DNA of 64,000 nt. Source: Nocardia sp. NRRL S-836. GTDB lineage: Bacteria > Actinomycetota > Actinomycetes > Mycobacteriales > Pseudonocardiaceae. Positions 34,028-42,683 of the stretch are shown piece after piece. The first letter of the stretch is position 1. Every line of letters starts with the position of its first letter. The stretch covers positions 9,349-73,348 of the forward strand of contig NZ_LGDY01000119.1 of NCBI RefSeq assembly GCF_001279525.1, written 5' to 3'. The position numbers and the translations under genes were made by a program. The notes beneath the pieces are model-generated. The model worked only from the letters and a program-made list of their open reading frames with translations, was not told where the DNA came from and ran no database searches.

Positions 34028-36400
34028 TCAGTCCTCGGCCTGGCGCGGTGTCCGGACGGGAACGACCCGGCTCGCCTCGGCGCTGGACCGTCGCGCGTGC
34101 ACGATCCGGACGTCACCGAGCCCGCGCGCCACGAGCACGTCGCCCGTCAACGGCTGCCAGCCGTCCGACCAGACCCGTTGCACGCGCGGCGAGCACGGCA
34201 CCTCGACCCGTGCCGCCGTGCCGGCCGCGAGGTCCGCGACCGCCCAGCCGATGAGCCGGACCGGTTCGTTTTCCGGTCGCAGGTAGACCTGCACGACCTC
34301 GCGCCCGTCCCGGTCGCCGACGTTGCCGAGCCGGACGGACACCCCGCCGACCACACCGTCCCGAATGGACACCGAGATGTCGCTGTAGTGCCAGCTCGTG
34401 TAGCCCAGGCCGTGGCCGAACCAGAACAGCGGGTCGGTCGCGCCGCGGTACCCGATCGCCGTTCCCTCGCCGTAGTGCAGCTCCCCGTCCACCGGAACGG
34501 GGGTCAGCGCGTCGGCGTCGGTGCGCGGGAACGTCGTGACCAGGCGCCCGGCCGGCTCGACGTGACCGAGCAACGCCGCGGCGACCGCGGCACCGGCCTC
34601 CTGACCGGGCAGCCCGGCCCAGAGCACTGCGTCGACCTGGGCCAGCCACGGCATCAGCACCGGGGTGGCGGCGTTGACCACGACGACCGTCTGCCTCGCC
34701 GCCGCCGCGACGGCCGTGACCAGCGCGTCCTGCTCACCGGGCAACGCGAGGGTGGTCTTGTCGAAGCCCTCGGTCTCCTGCTCGTCGGTGAGCCCGACGA
34801 CGACCACGGCCACATCGGCCTCCCGTGCGGCCCGCACCGCGGCCTCGATCGCGTCGGCGGCCGGCAGGGGGACCGGCTGGACGACCAGGCCGACGAGCGC
34901 GGCGGCCTCGCGGACGGTCGCGGTGATCCGGTCGCCGGGGGAGAGGACGGCCTCGGTGGTCCACGACGGCGGTTTGAGCAGGGCCTCCTCCACGACGCCG
35001 TCGGCCCAGGCGAGCCGTTGCTCGTGCCGTTCGCCCGCGACGTCGAGCGTCCAGGCGCCGAAGCCGCGCACCCCGACCAGCAGGCGGGCCGGTTCGGTCA
35101 GCACGACCTCGCCGGAGATCTCGATCGCGGCGGCGCCCTGCGCCCACCCGCCATAGGCGGCCAGCTCGGCGATCTCCATGTCACGTGTCGCGAGCACGTC
35201 ACCGGTCGCGTCGAACGTCGTGGCCCGGATGCCGCGCAGCACGCCGGGTGCCGGTGCGGTGTGCCGCGTGCGCACCTCCACACCGTCCACAACGGACACC
35301 CGATCGCCCAGCCGCGCCGTGAGGCCGTCGGCGATGCTGACGACGTGCGGTGGCCGCAGCCCGGCCGAACCACCGCCCTGCGCCACGGTGTCGACGGCGT
35401 GCCGGCCGATCAGCGCGACCCTGGGAGCGTCCAGCGGCAGCACGCCGGAGTTGGTCAGCACTGTCATGCCACCGGCGGCGAACCGGAGCAGCTGCTCGCG
35501 CCGCCGCGGGCTGTCCGGTGCGGGCAGGTCCGCCGGCCACGCGCGCTCACCGAACGCACCGACCCGTTCGGCCAGCCGCAGCAGCCGCCGCACGTGCTCG
35601 TCGACGGTCGCCTCGGCGACCTCGCCCGCCCGCACGGCCGCGACCAGCTTCTCCTCCCACGGCCCGCCGGGACCGGGCATGACCAGGTCGAGACCGCCGT
35701 TCGCGCTCGCCGCGGTCGACTGGGTGGCGAACCAGTCCGACATCAGCAGTCCGTCGAAGCCCCACTCGCCCTTCAGCACGCCCTCGACCAGTTCGGCGTG
35801 GTCGGTCGCGGCGATGCCGTTGACCTTGTTGTACGCGGCCATGAGCGCCCACGGCCGTGCGTCCTGCACGACCATCTCGAACGGCAGCAGGTACACCTCG
35901 CGCAACGTCTTGTCGTCCACCACCGAACTGGCCGTGCGCCGTTCGGTCTCCGACTCGTTGGCCACGAAGTGCTTCGGCGTCGCCGCGATCCCCTTGGCCT
36001 GCAACCCCTGCACGTAGGCGGTCGCGAGCGCGCCGGTCAGCAGTGGGTCCTCGCTGTAGGCCTCGAAGAGCCGGCCGCCGAGCGGGGTGCGGTGCAGGTT
36101 GATCGTCGGGCCGAGCACGACGTGGACGTGCTGGGCCGCGGCCTCGTCGGCGAGCAGCGCGCCGACCTCGCGGGCCAGCTCGGGGTCCCAGTGCTGGGCG
36201 AGCAGGGTGGCGTTGGGCAGCAGGGCGGCGATCGTCCCGCCGCGCAGCTCGGTGCCGCGCACACCGGTCGGTCCGTCGGACACCGTCAGCGCCGTCAGCC
36301 CGATCAGCGGCTCCGGCCAGAGCGCGAACAACGCCGACCCGGTCAGCAGCCGGACCTTCCGCTCCAGGTCCAGACCGGCGATGGCCGTCTCGATGTCCAT
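34028..36400 (-). CDS. GH3 beta-glucosidase
   Basis: A 790-residue cytosolic glycoside hydrolase family 3 enzyme (no signal peptide). The N-terminal barrel begins L-T-G-S-A-L-F, has K-H-F-V-A-N-E-S-E (the conserved KHF motif) and carries the nucleophile in G-L-L-M-S-D-W (Asp about 219). The (alpha/beta)6 domain (about 320-620) is interrupted by an additional beta-rich insert of about 130 residues (about 395-525), a PA14-like feature of many GH3 beta-glucosidases, then a fibronectin-III-like C-terminal domain (about 690-780). Intracellular location suggests cleavage of imported beta-glucosides or deglycosylation of a metabolite. It is isolated, with no transporter beside it. Confidence 0.9.
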   Translation of the reverse strand: MDIETAIAGLDLERKVRLLTGSALFALWPEPLIGLTALTVSDGPTGVRGTELRGGTIAALLPNATLLAQHWDPELAREVGALLADEAAAQHVHVVLGPTINLHRTPLGGRLFEAYSEDPLLTGALATAYVQGLQAKGIAATPKHFVANESETERRTASSVVDDKTLREVYLLPFEMVVQDARPWALMAAYNKVNGIAATDHAELVEGVLKGEWGFDGLLMSDWFATQSTAASANGGLDLVMPGPGGPWEEKLVAAVRAGEVAEATVDEHVRRLLRLAERVGAFGERAWPADLPAPDSPRRREQLLRFAAGGMTVLTNSGVLPLDAPRVALIGRHAVDTVAQGGGSAGLRPPHVVSIADGLTARLGDRVSVVDGVEVRTRHTAPAPGVLRGIRATTFDATGDVLATRDMEIAELAAYGGWAQGAAAIEISGEVVLTEPARLLVGVRGFGAWTLDVAGERHEQRLAWADGVVEEALLKPPSWTTEAVLSPGDRITATVREAAALVGLVVQPVPLPAADAIEAAVRAAREADVAVVVVGLTDEQETEGFDKTTLALPGEQDALVTAVAAAARQTVVVVNAATPVLMPWLAQVDAVLWAGLPGQEAGAAVAAALLGHVEPAGRLVTTFPRTDADALTPVPVDGELHYGEGTAIGYRGATDPLFWFGHGLGYTSWHYSDISVSIRDGVVGGVSVRLGNVGDRDGREVVQVYLRPENEPVRLIGWAVADLAAGTAARVEVPCSPRVQRVWSDGWQPLTGDVLVARGLGDVRIVHARRSSAEASRVVPVRTPRQAED

Positions 36401-36536
36401 GACCCGAGCACACCAGAGCAGCCGGCCGTGCGGTCGGCCCGCGCACCTTGCCGTTACCGTTCGGTTATCCGGCGGTGATCGAGCCGGGGGAGTCCGCCCG
36501 GTGTGAACGGGGTGAGCGCTTTCTGCCGAACGCCGG

Positions 36537-36899
36537 TCAGTGCGGGATCATCGCGAACTTCAGGTCGTCGGTCAGCGGCGTCGACAGGTGGCCCTCGCCC
36601 TCGGTGTCCTCGAACGACAGCACCGATCCCGGCCCGAACTCCCGCCGCTCCCCGCCGGACACCGTCACGGCCGCGGTCCCGGTGAGCACGATGACCCACT
36701 GCTTGCGCGGGGCGACGTGCAGGTCCCAGTCCGGCGTGCCCGGCGGCTGCTCGACCACCGTCATCGACGTCGCGGGGAACGGACCGGACAGCAGCAGCGG
36801 TGGCACGCCCTCGACCGTGACGGTGGCCGTGCCCTCCACCTCCACGTCCGCGAAGACCGACCTGCCGTTCTCGTCCGCGAACACCCGCACGTAACGCAT
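36537..36899 (-). CDS. Cupin-fold protein
   Basis: A 120-residue single-domain beta-barrel protein. The central segment D-W-D-L-H-V-A-P-R-K-Q-W-V-I-V-L-T-G-T-A-A-V-T-V-S-G-G-E-R-R-E-F-G-P-G-S-V-L has cupin character (G-X5-H-type first motif with a single His, then G-X5-P-x-G), although metal ligands are incomplete. Likely a small-molecule or polyketide-type binding protein rather than a dioxygenase. It lies 10 bp from the next minus-strand gene and could be its last co-transcribed member. Confidence 0.7.
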   Translation of the reverse strand: MRYVRVFADENGRSVFADVEVEGTATVTVEGVPPLLLSGPFPATSMTVVEQPPGTPDWDLHVAPRKQWVIVLTGTAAVTVSGGERREFGPGSVLSFEDTEGEGHLSTPLTDDLKFAMIPH

Positions 36900-36909
36900 G
36901 ATCGGGAGC

Positions 36910-37494
36910 CTACCCCCGGTCCTCCAGGTAACGGCCGTGGTCGGCCTGCCGCTGGGCGTCCGCGGCGTGGAACCGCTCGGCCACGCGCACGGCGTCGGCC
37001 TGCAACAGGTCCAGCTGCCGCACCAGCTCCGCGCCCGACCCGCGCGCGGCGGCGTACCACCACGGCAGGTTCAGGTAGGTCTGCACGGACAACGGCAGGT
37101 CGGTGCCGACCAGCCGGGTCACCGAGTGCAGCGCGTCCGGGTCGGCACGCAGCTCGCGCGGGCGGTCGAGCATGCCGCGCAGCACCTCGGCGGTCTCGGT
37201 GAGCTTCGGGGCCACCTCACCGGGCACGCGGCCGCCGAAGCCGTGGACGCGGGAGACCAGCGCGTCGAGCTCGGCGCGCAGCCGGCCCGCCTCCTCCTCG
37301 GGATCGGTGACCAGCACGACCTTCTCGGGCGGTGCGGCCAGCGCGCCCACGCCGTACAGACCGGCGACCACGAGCACCCAGTAGGAGCCGGCCAGCCCGG
37401 CGAAGTGCAGGCCGAGGCCGAGCAGCCCGCCGGCGCACCCGGCCAGGTTCTTCCAGGAGCCCAGGTAGCGCAGCAGAGGGTTACTGGTAGCCAC
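36910..37494 (-). CDS. Membrane protein of TelA/VWA operon
   Basis: A 194-residue protein with two close N-terminal hydrophobic helices (about 15-57) and a cytoplasmic helical domain (about 60-194) rich in Arg/Asp/Leu. No catalytic motif. The start at 37494 is 14 bases inside the upstream VWA gene, so it is translated in the same transcript as the VWA/substrate-binding lipoprotein, TelA and a second binding protein. This gene order recurs in actinobacteria but the family has no assigned role that I know. Confidence 0.65.
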   Translation of the reverse strand: MATSNPLLRYLGSWKNLAGCAGGLLGLGLHFAGLAGSYWVLVVAGLYGVGALAAPPEKVVLVTDPEEEAGRLRAELDALVSRVHGFGGRVPGEVAPKLTETAEVLRGMLDRPRELRADPDALHSVTRLVGTDLPLSVQTYLNLPWWYAAARGSGAELVRQLDLLQADAVRVAERFHAADAQRQADHGRYLEDRG

Positions 37495-39094
37495 GGATCT
37501 CCTTGAACGCGGCCGAAAGCGCGCGGTTGCGGGCGTCGAACACCTTGCCGCCGCTCATCTTCGCGACGCGCTCCATCTCGTCCGTCGCGCTCTCGCCGAA
37601 CAGCACCGGGAAGACGGGGATGCCCCTGAGCTCAGGCGGCAGCGTCGCGTGGAACACCGTGAAGTCCTCGATGTCCTCGGAGCCGGTGTTCTCGCCGTCG
37701 GTCATCAGCACGATCGAGGTGAAGCGGTCCGGGTCGGCGGTGATCTGTTGGCGCAGCACGTCGTAGCCTTCCCGCAGGCTGCTGTAGATCGCGGTGCCGC
37801 CACCGGCGTCGAGCGACTGCGCGCTGCCGCGGATCTGGTCGAGGACCGGGCGCGGGTCGGCCTGCGGCACCTCGTACCTCAGCGCGAAGCGGACGCTGCT
37901 GTTGAACGGCACCAGCGTGACCTGCTCGCGGCCGTGGAACCGGTTGAACCGGCCGGCCAGCGAGGAGTCCGCGCCGGTCAGGCCGATCAGTGCGGCGCGC
38001 AGGCCCTCGATGCGGTCACCCTCCATCGAGCCGGACGTGTCGAGCACGTACAGCGTGCGGGACGGGCGGCGCAGCTGGTCGAAGTAGGTGGTGATCAGAC
38101 CGTCCACAGCGGACTGGCTGCCGGGGAACGGCAGCTCCACCAGGTCGCGCACCGCGAACTTCGCGTCCGGCGGCACCTGCGGCACGACCGGGCGCCGGTG
38201 CGTGGACTCCATGATCCTGCGCTGGACGTCGGCACCGCGCAGGTGCTCGGTGAGCTTCCGGTGCGCCTCACGCGCGTCCGAGGAGGACGACGTGAGCAGC
38301 GTGAGCGGGTAGTCGGCGGTGACCACGCCGTCGTTCGGGTAGATCAACGTCAACGGCTCCGGCATTGAGGCGTTGAGCGACAACAGCACCGACTCGTAGT
38401 TGATCAGGCCGTCCACCTTGGCACCGGGGTCCTCGCCCCTGGCCCGCCGTGCGTAGGCATCCGAGAGCCAGCCGGACGAGCCCGCCGACAGCGTCTGCGC
38501 CGAGAAGAACTCCTTGAGCTGCGGTGAGACCGCCGAGACCTTGGCCGCGTCGAGCGCCGAACCCGAGCCGGACAGCGCCGCCGCGACGCCCACGAGCGCG
38601 GAGAAACCGGAGTTCGACGCCGACGGGTCGGTCATGCCGTAGGAGAACCTCTTCTGCCCGGCGGCCGCGGCGATCTCCGCCCAGCCGACCCGCTTGCCCT
38701 CCCAGCCCAGCTCCCGCACCTTCGCGGCGGGCAGCCCGAGCACGACCGGGGAGCTCATGACCTTCGTGGCGGTGCCCAGGCGCTTCTGGGCCTCCGGCAC
38801 GAGCTCCAGGTAGCGGTTGGAGGAGAACCACACCGCGTCGAAGCCCTGTTCGGCGGTGCCGGACGCGACCTTGTCCGCACCCTCGATCGTGCCGGTGAAG
38901 CTGAGCTTCACGGTGACACCGGTCGCGCGCGCCGCCTCGTCCAGCACCGGCTGGAGGTCGGCGAGCTCGCTGCCCGCGAGCACCCGCAGCACACCGGGTT
39001 CGGCGTCGCCGACGGGTCTGGCCGGGTCCGCGTCGTCGGAACACCCCGCGAGCAGCACACCTGCCGCGAGCACCGGAACGAGTCGGCGGATCAT
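37481..39094 (-). CDS. Substrate-binding plus VWA-domain lipoprotein
   Basis: A 537-residue lipoprotein: signal peptide with lipobox L-L-A-G-C (Cys about 18). Residues about 30-320 have the fold pattern of an ABC-type extracellular solute-binding protein (D-A-V-W-F-S-S-N-R-Y, then S-S-P-V-V-L-G-L and S-Y-G-M-T-D-P-S-A-S-N-S-G). The C-terminal domain (about 345-535) is a von Willebrand type A module with an intact MIDAS: D-T-S-G-S-M-E-G-D near 351, a later Thr in G-G-G-T-A-I and D in M-T-D-G-E-N. It presents a metal-dependent adhesion surface outside the membrane. It sits between TelA and a two-helix membrane protein in one operon. Confidence 0.82.
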   Translation of the reverse strand: MIRRLVPVLAAGVLLAGCSDDADPARPVGDAEPGVLRVLAGSELADLQPVLDEAARATGVTVKLSFTGTIEGADKVASGTAEQGFDAVWFSSNRYLELVPEAQKRLGTATKVMSSPVVLGLPAAKVRELGWEGKRVGWAEIAAAAGQKRFSYGMTDPSASNSGFSALVGVAAALSGSGSALDAAKVSAVSPQLKEFFSAQTLSAGSSGWLSDAYARRARGEDPGAKVDGLINYESVLLSLNASMPEPLTLIYPNDGVVTADYPLTLLTSSSSDAREAHRKLTEHLRGADVQRRIMESTHRRPVVPQVPPDAKFAVRDLVELPFPGSQSAVDGLITTYFDQLRRPSRTLYVLDTSGSMEGDRIEGLRAALIGLTGADSSLAGRFNRFHGREQVTLVPFNSSVRFALRYEVPQADPRPVLDQIRGSAQSLDAGGGTAIYSSLREGYDVLRQQITADPDRFTSIVLMTDGENTGSEDIEDFTVFHATLPPELRGIPVFPVLFGESATDEMERVAKMSGGKVFDARNRALSAAFKEIRGYQ

Positions 39095-40233
39095 GCTGGC
39101 TCCTCCGCGCCGCGCACGCGGCTCAGGTGGTCGTGGGCGCGCCGGATCTCGGCGTCCAGCGCGTGCACCGTGCTGGACATCGAGTCGGCCGCGCGGGCCT
39201 TGAACGTGTCGATCGCGTCGATCGCCGCGTAGATCTGGTCGAAGGAGGTCCGCACCGCGTCGATGCCGACCGCCGGGGTCGCCGCGATGCGCTGGACGTC
39301 GTGGGACTGCAGGGACATCAGCGTCGCGTTGGACTTCAGGACCTCGTCGGTCAGCCCGCGCACGGCGTCGACCTGGTCGATCACCTCGCGCTGCCCGGCC
39401 AGTGCGGCGGCGACGGCCACACCGATCCGCAGCGCCGTGACGGTCGTGGTGACGGCCCGTTCGATGCCCTTGACCAGCTCGTCGTTGTTGCGGCGCACGA
39501 CGTCGAGCGCCAGGTACCCCTGCGCGCAGACCGCGAGCTGGGTCAGCAGGTCCTGGTGCCGTTGCCGCAGCCCGAACAGCACGTCGGCGCGCAACGCGTC
39601 GGCACGGCCGGGATCGGAGAGGTCGAAGATCTGCACCTGCCGGTCGACCGCCGCGTCCATCTCACCGGCCAAAGCAGCGTCCTGTGACAGCCTGGTCATC
39701 AGGTCCCACAGCCGCTGCCGTTCGCCCTTGATGGCCGCGTTGTCCCGTTTCAGCGCGTCCTGCCCGGACCGCAGCCTCAGCACGATCCGGTTGACCGGCT
39801 CGTCGGCCGCCCGCAGCCGGGCCAGCAGGCCCTTGGCGGCGTTGCCACCGGGGAGGAACCCGAGGACCTTGCGGCCGGTCAGCTTCGACAGGTCCTGCGG
39901 GTCGAGCTCGCGCACCGACCGGCGCAGCTCGGTCAGGCTCGCCGTCACCTGCGTGGTGTTCGGCGACGACACCGACGCGAGCGTGCGGTCCAGCAGCCGG
40001 CCCGCGATCTGCGCGGCCACCCGCATCTCCGCCTCGCCGAGCACCAGCGCCTCGTCCACGATCCGGCCGAAGTCCGGCGACCGCGGGTCGACGGCACCCA
40101 GCGCGTCGACGAACGCCTGCGCCCGCGTGGAAAGCTCGGTCCTGGCGTCGTCGGGCACCGGGATGAGACCCGCCGCCCGCTCGACCGGCACCGGCTCGAC
40201 GGGGTCAGGGGGAGTGAGCACGAAGTCGGACAT
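39091..40233 (-). CDS. TelA-family (toxic anion resistance) protein
   Basis: A 380-residue soluble, mostly helical protein with the TelA signature region (I-P-V-P-D-D-A-R-T-E-L-S-T-R-A-Q-A-F-V near the start; later L-D-V-V-R-R-N-N-D-E-L-V-K-G-I-E-R-A-V-T-T-T-V-T-A-L-R-I-G-V). TelA proteins are linked to tellurite and envelope-stress tolerance and often sit with TerD or VWA proteins. It overlaps the VWA gene by 4 bp and follows the second binding protein by one base, so all are probably co-transcribed. Biochemical function in the family is unsettled. Confidence 0.88.
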   Translation of the reverse strand: MSDFVLTPPDPVEPVPVERAAGLIPVPDDARTELSTRAQAFVDALGAVDPRSPDFGRIVDEALVLGEAEMRVAAQIAGRLLDRTLASVSSPNTTQVTASLTELRRSVRELDPQDLSKLTGRKVLGFLPGGNAAKGLLARLRAADEPVNRIVLRLRSGQDALKRDNAAIKGERQRLWDLMTRLSQDAALAGEMDAAVDRQVQIFDLSDPGRADALRADVLFGLRQRHQDLLTQLAVCAQGYLALDVVRRNNDELVKGIERAVTTTVTALRIGVAVAAALAGQREVIDQVDAVRGLTDEVLKSNATLMSLQSHDVQRIAATPAVGIDAVRTSFDQIYAAIDAIDTFKARAADSMSSTVHALDAEIRRAHDHLSRVRGAEEPA

Positions 40234-40234
40234 G

Positions 40235-41308
40235 TCAGTACTGCTTCGCGATCGCTTCGAGCATCCGCTCGAGCGTCTCGTGCGCCGGTGGCTCCACGAC
40301 GTCCACGACGTCCTGCGGAACGGCCAGCTTCTTCTCCTTGACGACCTCGGTGAAGTGCCGTGGGTCGGCCGTGCGGAACCCGAACGTGGCCGCGAGCCTG
40401 CCCAGCTCGGCGTCGGTCTGCAGCAGCTGCCCGACCCGGTCGCCCGCCTCCCGCAACGGCACCAGCGTGTGCTTGGACAGCACCGTCGGCGCCGGGTAGA
40501 GCAGCTTCATGTCCGGCCGGATCGTGGAGTCGCCGCGCACCACCCGGTCCACGAACTGCGCCTCGTAGGCCAGCACCAGCGGCGTCTTGCCCATGCCCGC
40601 CGACAGGTAGTCCTCGAACGGCCCCTCGCTGCTGCTCTGCGTGTACCCCTGGTCCAGGAACAGCTTCGACACCGCCGGCAGCACCTTCGCCTCGGCCTCC
40701 GGCGAGCTCACCACCCCGCCGTTCGCCACGAACGACGTGATCGCCAGGTACATCGCCGCGGAGTTCGAGTCACGCGGGTCCGTCGTGGTGACCAGCAGGT
40801 TCTTCCGCGCCGCGTAGCCGGTGTTGCCCGGCAGCTGGTCCCACCGCGTGCCCCTGGCCGCGAGGTCCAGGTACGCCTGCACGTCGAACGTCTGGTAGCC
40901 CGGCCCCGGCTTCACCACACCGGCCCTGGTCAGCAGCTCGACGATCGGGTCGAACGTCGCCACCACCATCGGCGACGAGAACGGCGCGTACGTCCGCGCC
41001 GCCTTGCGGTCGCGCTTGATCCTCTCCGCGGCCGGCGCGCTCGACGGGAACGCGAAGTCGTAGGAGCTCAGGTCGGTCGCCGTCGCGATCTGCCGCGACC
41101 CGGCGGGGTCGACCTCGACCTTCAGCCCGTGCCGGGCGAACACGTCCTTCACCCGCTGGTCGGCGAAGAAGGCGAGCTTCTCCGAGCCGATCACACCGCG
41201 CACCGTCTGCACCTGGGCGCTGTTGCCGTCGCCCTGGCCGAAGTAGACCGCGGCCGCCACACCCACCAGCAGCACGACCGCCAGGCCGATGCCGAGCGTT
41301 CTCTTCAC
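40235..41308 (-). CDS. Membrane-anchored substrate-binding protein
   Basis: A 357-residue protein starting at GTG 41308 with GAGGGG seven bases upstream. One N-terminal hydrophobic helix (about 4-22) lacks a lipobox, so it is an uncleaved anchor or signal peptide. The rest reads as a type II periplasmic-binding fold (S-Y-D-F-A-F-P-S-S-A-P-A-A, later D-S-N-S-A-A-M-Y-L-A-I and L-V-L-A-Y-E-A-Q), similar to the N-terminal half of the VWA lipoprotein in the same operon. It is the first gene of the four-gene TelA operon. Ligand unknown. Confidence 0.75.
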   Translation of the reverse strand: MKRTLGIGLAVVLLVGVAAAVYFGQGDGNSAQVQTVRGVIGSEKLAFFADQRVKDVFARHGLKVEVDPAGSRQIATATDLSSYDFAFPSSAPAAERIKRDRKAARTYAPFSSPMVVATFDPIVELLTRAGVVKPGPGYQTFDVQAYLDLAARGTRWDQLPGNTGYAARKNLLVTTTDPRDSNSAAMYLAITSFVANGGVVSSPEAEAKVLPAVSKLFLDQGYTQSSSEGPFEDYLSAGMGKTPLVLAYEAQFVDRVVRGDSTIRPDMKLLYPAPTVLSKHTLVPLREAGDRVGQLLQTDAELGRLAATFGFRTADPRHFTEVVKEKKLAVPQDVVDVVEPPAHETLERMLEAIAKQY

Positions 41309-41463
41309 TGGCCCCTCATCATTCTGGCCACCTCTTGCGTCTGTCGGGGAAACAGATCTTTCGTCACTACGACGTCGTCGCGCCGGGAGTGGTCGCAATC
41401 GTGAGGTGAACAGTCGATGAACAGGGCGATGGCCGGTGCGCCAAGGGTTTCAGCGGGCGCCCG

Positions 41464-42540
41464 TTACCGGTCGGTCAGCAGCCAGGCCACGTCGCGGACC
41501 AGGGCGTGCCGCCAGCCCACGCGGTCGTGCCCGGCGGGGGAGCGGTTGGTCCGAACGGCCGCACCCGCTTTCTCCGCGAGGCCCTCCACCGCCTCGCAGT
41601 GGCGGTGCATCCGGGGTTCGTGCTCACCGACGTCGAACGCCACCCGCAGTCCGGACAGGTCCGCGTCGCGCAGCCGTTCGGCGGTGTAGCCACCGGCGGG
41701 GCCGTCCAGCGAGAGCCCGTGGTCGGGCAGCGCCGGCGTCCACCAGAACGACCCGGACTGGCAGGCCACCCGCGACACCAGGTCCGGGAGGTCCAGCGCC
41801 GCACGGAAAGCGCTCAACCCGCCCAGGCTCTGCCCGGCCACCACGAACCGCTCCGGGTTCACGGTCACGCCGTTCTCGGCCAGCAACGGCAGCAGCTCGT
41901 CCCTGACGGCGGGCCACAGCGCCCCGCCCGTGTACTCGGCGTTCCGATCACGAGGCGTGGGCAGGAAAACCAGTGTGGCGGCAGGCATCTCGCCGTTGCG
42001 CACCGCCGACTCGAACGCGGCCACCGCCGGGTGCACGTACATCCAGTCGTCGCCGTCCAGCAGCAGCACGACCGGTTCGCCGCCCCGGTGCACGCGCACG
42101 GTCTTGCGGCCCAGCACACCGTTCCACCGCAACCGCGTCGAAGGCACGTCGAGCACCTCGTCCGGTCCGACGACCGGCCAGTGCGGCTGCGGTTCGAGGT
42201 CCGGTGTCGCGGCGATCGACCGGTTCGGGCCCGCGCCCGCCGGGTTGAACGGGTCGGCGTGCTCGCCGTCGTACTCGGTGCCGTCGAAGAAGTGGTAGGT
42301 CACGCGGAGCCGGTGTGGCATCGGAACCTCGGCGTACCAGCAGTCGGTGTCCTGCCAGCGGGTCAGCTCGACCGGGTCCGACCAGGACTCGAACCGCAGC
42401 ACCGCGGGTGAACCGCGCCAGAGGAACAACGTCCGGTAGCCGCCGTCCGCGGGAACCGGCACCGGTCCCCGCACGGAGTCCCAGAACTCGGCGGTGCCGG
42501 GGGAGCCGGGAAGTCCGTACCCGGAGAAGCGTGCCTGCAT
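41464..42540 (-). CDS. cchJ: Siderophore esterase (CchJ/Fes-like)
   Basis: A 358-residue enterochelin-esterase-type hydrolase. An N-terminal beta-rich lobe (about 20-160; F-W-D-S-V-R-G-P-V-P, then T-D-C-W-Y-A) is followed by an alpha/beta-hydrolase domain with V-V-L-L-L-D-G-D-D-W and the nucleophile elbow V-A-G-Q-S-L-G-G (Ser about 238); a late G-H-D-x-V-G-W-x-H supplies the His. In coelichelin clusters the homologous CchJ has been suggested to release product or open the ferric complex. That fits an NRPS that lacks a thioesterase. A 19-bp iron-box-like site lies directly upstream, overlapping a -10-like TACCCT. It is separated from the rest of the siderophore genes by one unrelated plus-strand gene. 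Confidence 0.82.
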   Translation of the reverse strand: MQARFSGYGLPGSPGTAEFWDSVRGPVPVPADGGYRTLFLWRGSPAVLRFESWSDPVELTRWQDTDCWYAEVPMPHRLRVTYHFFDGTEYDGEHADPFNPAGAGPNRSIAATPDLEPQPHWPVVGPDEVLDVPSTRLRWNGVLGRKTVRVHRGGEPVVLLLDGDDWMYVHPAVAAFESAVRNGEMPAATLVFLPTPRDRNAEYTGGALWPAVRDELLPLLAENGVTVNPERFVVAGQSLGGLSAFRAALDLPDLVSRVACQSGSFWWTPALPDHGLSLDGPAGGYTAERLRDADLSGLRVAFDVGEHEPRMHRHCEAVEGLAEKAGAAVRTNRSPAGHDRVGWRHALVRDVAWLLTDR

Positions 42541-42546
42541 GGGAGG

Positions 42547-42565
42547 TAAGGGTAGCCTGCGCTGA
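42547..42565. promoter_or_regulatory. Iron-box-like site before the esterase gene
   Basis: TAAGGGTAGCCTGCGCTGA matches 12 of 19 positions of the IdeR/DmdR-type box TTAGGTTAGGCTAACCTAA and overlaps the -10-like TACCCT of the minus-strand esterase gene. The weakest of five such sites. Confidence 0.5.
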
Positions 42566-42569
42566 CTGA

Positions 42570-42598
42570 GAACGTTCTGCGTGTTCAGTCACCTGAAC
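42570..42598. promoter_or_regulatory. Palindrome cluster between divergent genes
   Basis: GAACGTTC (42570-42577) and GTTCAG-TCAC-CTGAAC (42583-42598) lie in the intergenic region between the esterase and the beta-helix gene. Regulator unknown. Confidence 0.35.
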
Positions 42599-42683
42599 TG
42601 CGCGAACGCTCGTTGACACGGCCGCGGTGGTGCCGCGTACCCTGCGTGCACGCCGCCTGCGGAGCCCTCGTAGGAGATCCACG

